Part shown: one piece after another, positions 1 through 11,945 of the stretch | Layout: each line of letters starts with the position of its first letter | How positions within the stretch are numbered: the stretch's first letter is position 1 | Assembly (NCBI GenBank): GCA_963921935.1 | Contig: OY998175.1 | Location: 286,782,246-286,846,245 of the forward strand | DNA length: 64,000 nucleotides | Direction: 5' to 3' | From: Galeruca laticollis | Taxonomy: Eukaryota > Arthropoda > Insecta > Coleoptera > Chrysomelidae | Notes under the pieces: generated by a model | What the model was told of the DNA's origin: nothing | Seen by the model: only the letters and a program-made list of their open reading frames with translations | The model's database searches: none | Program-made: the position numbers and the translations under genes

Positions 1-220
1 CTCAGAAAATTGAATGATTACTTCCATTATTTTGGTCCGTACTATTTTTTATATGAAGGCATGTTTTCTTCTAACTTAAATGCTCTCCTAATATTTGAAA
101 CATTTATCTTATCGAAAAATGGACAACACCAGTCGATTTGTCGTATCAAAAATCCCTTATTCTTATAATTTCAGTATTTTTTGAGAGGAAAAATATTTTT
201 CGTCAAATATGTAGCAGGAC

Positions 221-229
221 TATATAAAG
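221..229 (+). promoter_or_regulatory. TATA-box-like TATATAAAG in class d units (example)
   Basis: Class d and d-like units have GGACTATATAAAGTAAGG where others have GGACTATAGTAAGG, giving a good match to a TATA box. Further examples are at 1709-1717 and 3700-3708, and in units 38030, 40014, 44480, 47462 and 49444. No gene follows and no initiator is evident at the expected distance, so a promoter role is only a possibility; the string may be a by-product of the indel hotspot. Confidence 0.2.
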
Positions 230-1986
230 TAAGGAAAATATTGCATTTTTCGCAATTCTCAAAAAATATATTTTTGGCCTATCATCCCCTCGAAACATGT
301 TCGATTAGATGAAAATTCATCTGAAATCGATGGGTGACTTTGTTAATGCCCTAATTCTATCAATTTTTGAATAACTATGAATATTTGATTTTACCCTCTT
401 CATTGGATACTCCACGTTTGACGCACTCTACTCCCGAATCGCATCATTGTAGAGCACTCCCGATTTTATATCATAGATGGGACCTTTGACGATACTTTCT
501 CAAAAAATTGAATGAATACTTCCATTATTTTGGTCCGTACTATTTTTTATATGAAGGCATGTTTTCTTTTAACTTAAATGCTCTCCTAATATTTGAAACA
601 TTTATCTTATCGAAAAATGGACAACACCTGTCGATTTGTCGTATCAAACAACCCCTATTCTTATAATTTCAGTATTTTTTGAGAGGAAAAAAATTTTTCG
701 TCAAATATGTAGCTGGACTATAGTAAGGAAAATATTGCATTTTTCGCAATTCTCCAAAAATATATTTTTGGTCTATCATCCCCTCGAAACATGTTCGATT
801 ACATAAAAATTCATCAAAAATCGATGGGTGACTTTGTTATTGCCCTAATTCTATAAATTTTTGAATAACTATGAATATTTGATTTTACCCTCTTCATTGG
901 ATACTCCACGTTTGACGCACTCTACTTCCGAATCGCATCATTGTAGAGCACTCCCGATTTTTTATATCATAGATGGGACCTTTGACGATACTTTCTCTGA
1001 AAATTGAATGAATACTTCCATTATTTTTGTCTGTACTATTTTTTATATGAAGGCATGTTTTCTTTTAACTTAAATGTTCTCCTGATATTTGAAACATTTA
1101 TCTTATCGAAAAATGGACAACACCAGTCGATTTGTCGTATCAAAGAACCCTTATTCTTATAATTTCAGTATTTTTTGAGAGGAAAAATATTTTTCGTCAA
1201 ATATGTAGCTGGACTATAAGTAAGGAAAATATTGCATTTTCGCAATTCTCCAAAAATATATTTTTGGCCTATCATCCCCTCGATACGTTCGATTAGATGA
1301 AAATCCATCTAAAATCGATGGGTGACTTTGTTAATGCCCGAATTCTATCAATTTTTGAATAACTATGGATATTTGATTTTACCCTCTTCATTGGATACTC
1401 CACGTTTGACGCACTCTACTCCCAAATCGCATCATTGTAGAGCACTCCCGATTTTTTATATCATAGATGGGACCTTTGACGATACTTTCTCAGAAAATTG
1501 AATGAATATTTCCATTATTTTGGTCTGTACTATTTTTTATATGAAGGCATGTTTTCTTCTAACTTAAATGCTCCCCTAATATTTGAAACATTTATCTTAT
1601 CGAAAAATGGACAACACCAGTCGATTTGTCGTATCAAAAAACCCTTATTCTTATAATTTCAGTATTTTTTGAGAGGAAAAATATTTTTCGTCAAATATGT
1701 AGCAGGACTATATAAAGTAAGGAAAATATTGCATTTTTCGCAATTCTCCAGAAATATATTTTTGGCCTATCGTCCCCTCGAAACATGTTCGATTAGATGA
1801 AAATTCATCTGAAATCGATGGGTGACTTTGTTAATGCCCTAATTCTATCAATTTTTGAATAACTATGAATATTTGATTTTACCCTCTTCATTGGATACTC
1901 CACGTTTGACGCACTCTACTTCCGAATCGCATCATTGTAGAGCACTCCCGATTTTATATCATAGATGGGACCTTTGACGATACTTT

Positions 1987-4900
1987 CTCAAAAAATTGAA
2001 TGAATACTTCCATTATTTTGGTCCGTACTATTTTTTATATGAAGACATGTTTTCTTTTAACTTAAATGCTCTCCTAATATTTGAAACATTTATCTTATCG
2101 AAAAATGGACAACACCAGTCGATTTGTCGTATCAAAGAACCCTTATTCTTATAATTTTTGTATTTTTTGAGAGGAAAAATATTTTTTGTCAAATATGTAG
2201 CTGGACTATAGTAAGGAAAATATTGCATTTTTCGCAATTCTCCAAAAATATATATATTTTTGGCCTATCATCCCCTCGAAACATGTTCGATTATATGAAA
2301 TTTCATCTTAAATCGAAGGGGTGACTTTGTTAATGCCCTAATTCTATCAATTTTTGAATAACTATGGATATTTGATTTTACCCTCTTCATTGGATACTCC
2401 ACGTTTTACGCACTCTACTTCCGAATTGCATCATTGTAGAGCACTCCCGATTTTTTATATCATAGATGGGGGACCTTTGACGATATTTTCTCAGAAAATT
2501 GAATGAATACTTCAATTATTTTGGTGTGTACTATTTTTTATATGAAGGCATGTTTTCTTTTAACTTAAATGCTCTCCTAATATTTGAAACATTTATCTTA
2601 TCGAAAAATGGACAACACCTGTCGATTTGTCGTATCAAAGAAACCCTATTCTCATAATTTCAGTATTTTTTGAGAGGAAAAAAATTTTTCGTCAAATATG
2701 TAGCTGGACTATAGTAAGGAAAATATTGCATTTTTCGCAATTCTCCAAAAATATATTTTTGGCCTATCATCCCCTCGAAACATGTTCGATTACATAAAAA
2801 TTCATCAAAAATCGATGGGTGACTTTGTTAATGCCCTAATTCTATAAATTTTTGAATAACTATGAATATTTGATTTTACCCTCTTCATTGGATACTCCAC
2901 GTTTGACGCACTCTACTTCCGAATCGCATCATTGTAGAGCACTCCCGATTTTTTATATCATAGATGGGACCTTTGACGATACTTTCTCAGAAAATTGAAT
3001 GAATACTTCCATTATTTTGGTCTGTACTATTTTTTATATGAAGGCATGTTTTCTTTTAACTTAAATGTTCTCCTGATATTTGAAACATTTATCTTATCGA
3101 AAAATGGACAACACCAGTCGATTTGTCGTATCAAAGAACCCTTATTCTTATAATTTCAGTATTTTTTGAGAGGAAAAATATTTTTCGTCAAATATGTAGG
3201 TGGACTATAAGTAAGGAAAATATTGCATTTTCGCAATTCTCCAAAAATATATTTTTGGCCTATCATCCCCTCGATACGTTCGATTAGATGAAAATCCATC
3301 TAAAATCGATGGGTGACTTTGTTAATGCCCGAATTCTATCTATTTTTGAATAACTATGGATATTTGATTTTACCCTCTTCATTGGATACTCCACGTTTGA
3401 CGCACTCTACTCCCAAATCGCATCATTGTAGAGCACTCCCGATTTTTTATATCATAGATGGGACCTTTGACGATACTTTCTCAGAAAATTGAATGAATAC
3501 TTCCATTATTTTGGTCTGTACTATTTTTTATATGAAGGCATGTTTTCTTCTAACTTAAATGCTCTCCTAATATTTGAAACATTTATCTTATCGAAAAATG
3601 GACAACACCAGTCGATTTGTCGTATCAAAAAACCCTTATTCTTATAATTTCAGTATTTTTTGAGAGGAAAAATATTTTTCGTCAAATATGTAGCAGGACT
3701 ATATAAAGTAAGGAAAATATTGCATTTTTCGCAATTCTCCAGAAATATATTTTTGGCCTATCATTCCCTCGAAACATGTTCGATTAGATGAAAATTCATC
3801 TGAAATCGATGGGTGACTTTGTTAATGCCCTAATTCATTCAATTTTTGAATAACTATGAATATTTGATTTTACCCTCTTCATTGGATACTCCACGTTTGA
3901 CGCACTCTACTTCCGAATCGCATCATTGTAGAGCACTCCCGATTTTATATCATAGATGGGACCTTTGACGATACTTTCTCAAAAAATTGAATGAATACTT
4001 CCATTATTTTGGTCCGGACTATTTTTTATATGAAGACATGTTTTCTTTTAACTTAAATGCTCTCCTAATATTTGAAACATTTATCTTATCGAAAGATGGA
4101 CAACACCAGTCGATTTGTCGTATCAAAGAACCCTTATTCTTATAATTTCAGTATTTTTTGAGAGGAAAAATATTTTTTGTCAAATATGTAGCTGGACTAT
4201 AGTAAGGAAAATATTGCATTTTTCGCAATTCTCCAAAAATATATATATTTTTGGCCTATCATCCCCTCGAAACATGTTCGATTATATGAAAATTCATCTA
4301 AAATCGAAGGGGTGACTTTGTTAATGCCCTAATTCTATCAATTTTTGAATAACTATGGATATTTGATTTTACCCTCTTCATTGGATACTCCACGTTTTAC
4401 GCACTCTACTTCCGAATTGCATCATTGTAGAGCACTCCCGATTTTTTATATCATAGATGGGGGACCTTTGACGATATTTTCTCAGAAAATTGAATGAATA
4501 CTTCCATTATTTTGGTGTGTACTATTTTTTATATGAAGGCATGTTTTCTTTTAACTTAAATGCTCTCCTAATATTTGAAACATTTATCTTATCGAAAAAT
4601 GGACAACACCTGTCGATTTGTCGTATCAAAGAACCCCTATTCTTATAATTTCAGTATTTTTTGAGAGGAAAAAAATTTTTCGTCAAATATGTAGCTGGAC
4701 TATAGTAAGGAAAATATTGCATTTTTCGCAATTCCCCAAAAATATATTTCTGGCCTATCATTCCCTCGAAACATGTTCGATTAGATGAAAATCCATCTAA
4801 AATCGATGGGTGACTTTGTTAATGCCCTAATTCTATCAATTTTTGAATAACTATGGATATTTGATTTTACCCTCTTCATTGGATACTCCACGTTTGACGC

Positions 4901-5967
4901 ACTCTACTTCCGAATCGCATCATTGTAGAGCACTCCCGATTTTTTATAGTATAGATGGGACCTTTGACGATACTTTCTCTGAAAATTGAATGAATACTTC
5001 CATTATCTTTGTCTGTACTATTTTTTATATGAAGGCATGTTTTCTTTTAACTTAAATGTTCTCCTGATATTTGAAACATTTATCTTATCGAAAAATGGAC
5101 AACACCAGTCGATTTGTCGTATCAAAGAACCCTTATTCTTATAATTTCAGTATTTTTTGAGAGGAAAAATATTTTTCGTCAAATATGTAGCTGGACTATA
5201 GTAAGGAAAATATTGCATTTTCGCAATTCTCCAAAAATATATTTTTGGCCTATCATCCCCTCGATACGTTCGATTAGATGAAAATCCATCTAAAATCGAT
5301 GGGTGACTTTGTTAATGCCCGAATTCTATCAATTTTTGAATAACTATGGATATTTGATTTTACCCTCTTCATTGGATACTCCACGTTTGACGCACTCTAC
5401 TCCCAAATCGCATCATTGTAGAGCACTCCCGATTTTTTATATCATAGATGGGACCTTTGACGATACTTTCTCAGAAAATTGAATGAATACTTCCATTCTT
5501 TTGGTCTGTACTATTTTTTATATGAAGGCATGTTTTCTTCTAACTTAAATGCTCTCCTAATATTTGAAACATTTATCTTATCGAAAAATGGACAACACCA
5601 GTCGATTTGTCGTATCAAAAAACCCTTATTCTTATAATTTCAGTATTTTTTGAGAGGAAAAATATTTTTCGTCAAATATATAGCAGGACTATATAAAGTA
5701 AGGAAAATATTGCATTTTTCGCAATTCTCCAGAAATATATTTTTGGCCTATCATCCCCTCGAAACATGTTCGGTTAGATGAAAATTCATCTGAAATCGAT
5801 GGGTGACTTTGTTAATGCCCTGATTCTATCAATTTTTGAATGACTATGAATATTTGATTTTACCCTCTTCATTGGATACTCCACGTTTGACGCACTCTAC
5901 TTCCGAATCGCATCATTGTAGAGCACTCCCGATTTTATATCATAGATGGGACCTTTGACGATACTTT
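1987..5967 (+). repeat. Octamer HOR copy 1 (3,981 bp; two tetramers)
   Basis: Units start at 1987, 2490, 2986, 3480 (tetramer subtype 1) and 3978, 4481, 4977, 5470 (subtype 2). Subtype 1 is marked by ATGAAATTTCATCTT in unit a, TTACATAAAAATTCATC in b, GTAGGTGGACTATAAG in c and AATTCATTCAAT in d. Subtype 2 is marked by GAAAGATGG in a, TTTCTGGCC in b, a 493-bp c, and TTCCATTCTTTTGG plus GAATGACTATG in d. The same markers recur 3,981 bp downstream. Confidence 0.88.
2295..2306. repeat. Symmetric dyad variant ATGAAATTTCAT
   Basis: In class a units of subtype 1 (1987, 5968, 11946) the dyad centre is changed so that a 12-bp perfect palindrome with no spacer results. It is followed by CTTAAATCGAAGG. 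The same units carry the 22-bp version of the central palindrome. Confidence 0.7.
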
Positions 5968-8900
5968 CTCAAAAAATTGAATGAATACTTCCATTATTTT
6001 GGTCCGTACTATTTTTTATATGAAGACATGTTTTCTTTTAACTTAAATGCTCTCCTAATATTTGAAACATTTATCTTATCGAAAAATGGACAACACCAGT
6101 CGATTTGTCGTATCAAAGAACCCTTATTCTTATAATTTCAGTATTTTTTGAGAGGAAAAATATTTTTTGTCAAATATGTAGCTGGACTATAGTAAGGAAA
6201 ATATTGCATTTTTCGCAATTCTCCAAAAATATATATATTTTTGGCCTATCATCCCCTCGAAACATGTTCGATTATATGAAATTTCATCTTAAATCGAAGG
6301 GGTGACTTTGTTAATGCCCTAATTCTATCAATTTTTGAATAACTATGGATATTTGATTTTACCCTCTTCATTGGATACTCCACGTTTTACGCACTCTACT
6401 TCCGAATTGCATCATTGTAGAGCACTCCCGATTTTTTATATCATAGATGGGGGACCTTTGACGATATTTTCTCAGAAAATTGAATGAATACTTCCATTAT
6501 TTTGGTGTGTACTATTTTTTATATGAAGGCATGTTTTCTTTTAACTTAAATGCTCTCCTAATATTTGAAACATTTATCTTATCGAAAAATGGACAACACC
6601 TGTCGATTTGTCGTATCAAAGAAACCCTATTCTCATAATTTCAGTATTTTTTGAGAGGAAAAAAATTTTTCGTCAAATATGTAGCTGGACTATAGTAAGG
6701 AAAATATTGCATTTTTCGCAATTGTCCAAAAATATATTTTTGGCCTATCATCCCCTCGAAACATGTTCGATTACATAAAAATTCATCAAAAATCGATGGG
6801 TGACTTTGTTAATGCCCTAATTCTATAAATTTTTGAATAACTATGAATATTTGATTTTACCCTCTTCATTGGATACTCCACGTTTGACGCACTCTACTTC
6901 CGAATCGCATCATTGTAGAGCACTCCCGATTTTTTATATCATAGATGGGACCTTTGACGATACTTTCTCAGAAAATTGAATGAATACTTCCATTATTTTG
7001 GTCTGTACTATTTTTTATATGAAGGCATGTTTTCTTTTAACTTAAATGTTCTCCTGATATTTGAAACATTTATCTTATCGAAAAATGGACAACACCAGTC
7101 GATTTGTCGTATCAAAGAACCCTTATTCTTATAATTTCAGTATTTTTTGAGAGGAAAAATATTTTTCGTCAAATATGTAGGTGGACTATAAGTAAGGAAA
7201 ATATTGCATTTTCGCAATTCTCCAAAAATATATTTTTGGCCTATCATCCCCTCGATACGTTCGATTAGATGAAAATCCATCTAAAATCGATGGGTGACTT
7301 TGTTAATGCCCGAATTCTATCTATTTTTGAATAACTATGGATATTTGATTTTACCCTCTTCATTGGATACTCCACGTTTGACGCACTCTACTCCCAAATC
7401 GCATCATTGTAGAGCACTCCCGATTTTTTATATCATAGATGGGACCTTTGACGATACTTTCTCAGAAAATTGAATGAATACTTCCATTATTTTGGTCTGT
7501 ACTATTTTTTATATGAAGGCATGTTTTCTTCTAACTTAAATGCTCTCCTAATATTTGAAACATTTATCTTATCGAAAAATGGACAACACCAGTCGATTTG
7601 TCGTATCAAAAAACCCTTATTCTTATAATTTCAGTATTTTTTGAGAGGAAAAATATTTTTAGTCAAATATGTAGCAGGACTATATAAAGTAAGGAAAATA
7701 TTGCATTTTTCGCAATTCTCCAGAAATATATTTTTGGCCTATCATTCCCTCGAAACATGTTCGATTAGATGAAAATTCATCTGAAATCGATGGGTGACTT
7801 TGTTAATGCCCTAATTCATTCAATTTTTGAATAACTATGAATATTTGATTTTACCCTCTTCATTGGATACTCCACGTTTGACGCACTCTACTTCCGAATC
7901 GCATCATTGTAGAGCACTCCCGATTTTATATCATAGATGGGACCTTTGACGATACTTTCTCAAAAAATTGAATGAATACTTCCATTATTTTGGTCCGTAC
8001 TATTTTTTATATGAAGACATGTTTTCTTTTAACTTAAATGCTCTCCTAATATTTGAAACATTTATCTTATCGAAAGATGGACAACACCAGTCGATTTGTC
8101 GTATCAAAGAACCCTTATTCTTATAATTTCAGTATTTTTTGAGAGGAAAAATATTTTTTGTCAAATATGTAGCTGGACTATAGTAAGGAAAATATTGCAT
8201 TTTTCGCAATTCTCCAAAAATATATATATTTTTGGCCTATCATACCCTCGAAACATGTTCGATTATATGAAAATTCATCTAAAATCGAAGGGGTGACTTT
8301 GTTAATGCCCTAATTCTATCAATTTTTGAATAACTATGGTTATTTGATTTTACCCTCTTCATTGGATACTCCACGTTTTACGCACTCTACTTCCGAATTG
8401 CATCATTGTAGAGCACTCCCGATTTTTTATATCATAGATGGGGGACCTTTGACGATATTTTCTCAGAAAATTGAATGAATACTTCCATTATTTTGGTGTG
8501 TACTATTTTTTATATGAAGGCATGTTTTCTTTTAACTTAAATGCTCTCCTAATATTTGAAACATTTATCTTATCGAAAAATGGACAACACCTGTCGATTT
8601 GTCGTATCAAAGAACCCCTATTCTTATAATATCAGTATTTTTTGAGAGGAAAAAAATTTTTCGTCAAATATGTAGCTGGACTATAGTAAGGAAAATATTG
8701 CATTTTTCGCAATTCCCCAAAAATATATTTCTGGCCTATCATTCCCTCGAAACATGTTCGATTAGATGAAAATCCATCTAAAATCGATGGGTGACTTTGT
8801 TAATGCCCTAATTCTATCAATTTTTGAATAACTATGGATATTTGATTTTACCCTCTTCATTGGATACTCCACGTTTGACGCACTCTACTTCCGAATCGCA

Positions 8901-9948
8901 TCATTGTAGAGCACTCCCGATTTTTTATAGTATAGATGGGACCTTTGACGATACTTTCTCTGAAAATTGAATGAATACTTCCATTATTTTTGTCTGTACT
9001 ATTTTTTATATGAAGGCATGTTGTCTTTTAACTTAAATGTTCTCCTGATATTTGAAACATTTATCTTATCGAAAAATGGACAACACCAGTCGATTTGTCG
9101 TATCAAAGAACCCTTATTCTTATAATTTCAGTATTTTTTGAGAGGAAAAATATTTTTCGTCAAATATGTAACTGGACTATAGTAAGGAAAATATTGCATT
9201 TTCGCAATTCTCCAAAAATATATTTTTGGCCTATCATCCCCTCGATACGTTCGATTAGATGGAAATCCATCTAAAATCGATGGGTGACTTTGTTAATGCC
9301 CGAATTCTATCAATTTTTGAATAACTATGGATATTTGATTTTACCCTCTTCATTGGATACTCCACGTTTGACGCACTCTACTCCCAAATCGCATCATTGT
9401 AGAGCACTCCCGATTTTTTATATCATAGATGGGACCTTTGACGATACTTTCTCAGAAAATTGAATGAATACTTCCATTCTTTTGGTCTGTACTATTTTTT
9501 ATATGAAGGCATGTTTTCTTCTAACTTAAATGCTCTCCTAATATTTGAAACATTTATCTTATCGAAAAATGGACAACACCAGTCGATTTGTCGTATCAAA
9601 AAACCCTTATTCTTATAATTTCAGTATTTTTTGAGAGGAAAAATATTTTTCGTCAAATATGTAGCAGGACTATATAAAGTAAGGAAAATATTGCATTTTT
9701 CGCAATTCTCCAGAAATATATTTTTGGCCTATCATCCCCTCGAAACATGTTCGATTAGATGAAAATTCATCTGAAATCGATGGGTGACTTTGTTAATGCC
9801 CTAATTCTATCAATTTTTGAATGACTATGAATATTTGATTTTACCCTCTTCATTGGATACTCCACGTTTGACGCACTCTACTTCCGAATCGCATCATTGT
9901 AGAGCACTCCCGATTTTATATCATAGATGGGACCTTTGACGATACTTT
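5968..9948 (+). repeat. Octamer HOR copy 2 (3,981 bp)
   Basis: Units start at 5968, 6471, 6967, 7461, 7959, 8462, 8958 and 9451 and repeat the subtype 1 / subtype 2 markers of the copy at 1987. Unit 7461 carries a private TTTTTAGTCAAAT change (usually TTTTTCGTCAAAT). This octamer is also the first two-thirds of the 5,978-bp dodecamer. Confidence 0.88.
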
Positions 9949-10451
9949 CTCAAAAAATTGAATGAATACTTCCATTATTTTGGTCCGTACTATTTTTTAT
10001 ATGAAGACATGTTTTCTTTTAACTTAAATGCTCTCCTAATATTTGAAACATTTATCTTATCGAAAAATGGACAACACCAGTCGATTTGTCGTATCAAAGA
10101 ACCCTTATTCTTATAATTTCAGTATTTTTTGAGAGGAAAAATATTTTTTGTCAAATATGTAGCTGGACTATAGTAAGGAAAATATTGCATTTTTCGCAAT
10201 TCTCCAAAAATATATATATTTTTGGCCTATCATCCCCTCGAAACATGTTCGATTATATGAAAATTCATCTAAAATCGAAGGGGTGACTTTGTTAATGCCC
10301 TAATTCTATCAATTTTTGAATAACTATGGATATTTGATTTTACCCTTTTCATTGGATACTCCACGTTTTACGCACTCTACTTCCGAATTGCATCATTGTA
10401 GAGCACTCCCGATTTTTTATATCATAGATGGGGGACCTTTGACGATATTTT

Positions 10452-11447
10452 CTCAGAAAATTGAATGAATACTTCCATTATTTTGGTGTGTACTATTTTT
10501 TATATGAAGGCATGTTTTCTTTTAACTTAAATGCTCTCCTAATATTTGAAACATTTATCTTATCGAAAAATGGACAACACCTGTCGATTTGTCGTATCAA
10601 AGAACCCCTATTCTTATAATTTCAGTATTTTTTGAGAGGAAAAAAATTTTTCGTCAAATATGTAGCTGGACTATAGTAAGGGAAATATTGCATTTTTCGC
10701 AATTCTCCAAAAATATATTTCTGGCCTATCATTCCCTCGAAACATGTTCGATTAGATGAAAATCCATCTAAAATCGATGGGTGACTTTGTTAATGCCCGA
10801 ATTCTATCAATTTTTGAATAACTATGGATATTTGATTTTACCCTCTTCATTGGATACTCCACGTTTGACGCACTCTACTCCCAAATCGCATCATTGTAGA
10901 GCACTCCCGATTTTTTATATCATAGATGGGACCTTTGACGATACTTTCTCAGAAAATTGAATGAATACTTCCATTATTTTGGTCTGTACTATTTTTTATA
11001 TGAAGGCATGTTTTCTTCTAACTTAAATGCTCTCCTAATATTCGAAACATTTATCTTATCGAAAAATGGACAACACCAGTCGATTTGTCGTATCAAAAAA
11101 CCCTTATTCTTATAATTTCAGTATTTTTTGAGAGGAAAAATATTTTTCGTCAAATATGTAGCAGGACTATATAAAGTAAGGAAAATATTGCATTTTTCGC
11201 AATTCTCCAGAAATATATTTTTGGCCTATCATCCCCTCGAAACATGTTCGATTAGATGAAAATTCATCTGAAATCGATGGGTGACTTTGTTAATGCCCTA
11301 ATTCTATCAATTTTTGAATAACTATGGATATTTGATTTTACCCTCTTCATTGGATACTCCACGTTTGACGCACTCTACTCCCAAATCGCATCATTGTAGA
11401 GCACTCCCGATTTTTTATATCATAGATGGGACCTTTGACGATACTTT
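10452..11447 (+). repeat. Chimeric units M22 (b/c) and M23 (d/c)
   Basis: M22 (10452-10947) starts as class b (GGTGTGTAC, ACCTGTCG, TTTCTGGCC) and ends as class c (CCCGAATTC, CTCCCAAATCG). The switch lies between ~10741 and ~10799. M23 (10948-11447, 500 bp) starts as class d (GCAGGACTATATAAAG, CATCTGAAATCG) and ends as c (TATGGATATT, TCCCAAATCG, GATTTTTTATATC); its switch lies between ~11270 and ~11325. Such units are the expected product of unequal crossover or conversion between classes. M22 is inherited by block B as class bc. Confidence 0.8.
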
Positions 11448-11945
11448 CTCAGAAAATTGAATGAATACTTCCATTCTTTTGGTCTGTACTATTTTTTATA
11501 TGAAGGCATGTTTTCTTCTAACTTAAATGCTCTCCTAATATTTGAAACATTTATCTTATCGAAAAATGGACAACACCAGTCGATTTGTCGTATCAAAAAA
11601 CCCTTATTCTTATAATTTCAGTATTTTTTGAGAGGAAAAATATTTTTCGTCAAATATGTAGCAGGACTATATAAAGTAAGGAAAATATTGCATTTTTCGC
11701 AATTCTCCAGAAATATATTTTTGGCCTATCATCCCCTCGAAACATGTTCGGTTAGATGAAAATTCATCTGAAATCGATGGGTGACTTTGTTAATGCCCTG
11801 ATTCTATCAATTTTTGAATGACTATGAATATTTGATTTTACCCTCTTCATTGGATACTCCACGTTTGACGCACTCTACTTCCGAATCGCATCATTGTAGA
11901 GCACTCCCGATTTTATATCATAGATGGGACCTTTGACGATACTTT

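Larger units (their letters stand above)
5968..11945 (+). repeat. Dodecamer HOR, first copy (5,978 bp)
   Basis: Twelve units, M13-M24: the octamer 5968-9948 plus 9949, 10452, 10948 and 11448. The last four are a, a b/c chimera, a d/c chimera (500 bp, with ATTCGAAAC) and a d unit. Markers in this copy reappear exactly 5,978 bp later: 6105 to 12083, 8096 to 14074, 10086 to 16064. Unit 11448 shares CGGTTAG and CTGATTC with unit 5470. Confidence 0.87.

Noticed and set aside
2124..2324. Recurrent 60-80 codon ORF on the + strand (starts L/M-S-Y-Q-R), present in most class a/g units and some others
   Set aside because: It starts at TTG, not ATG, has no plausible eukaryotic start context, and is only conserved because the satellite is conserved. 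Frameshifting indels at the hotspot and one-base deletions (21055) break it freely. Low-complexity, AT-driven composition.
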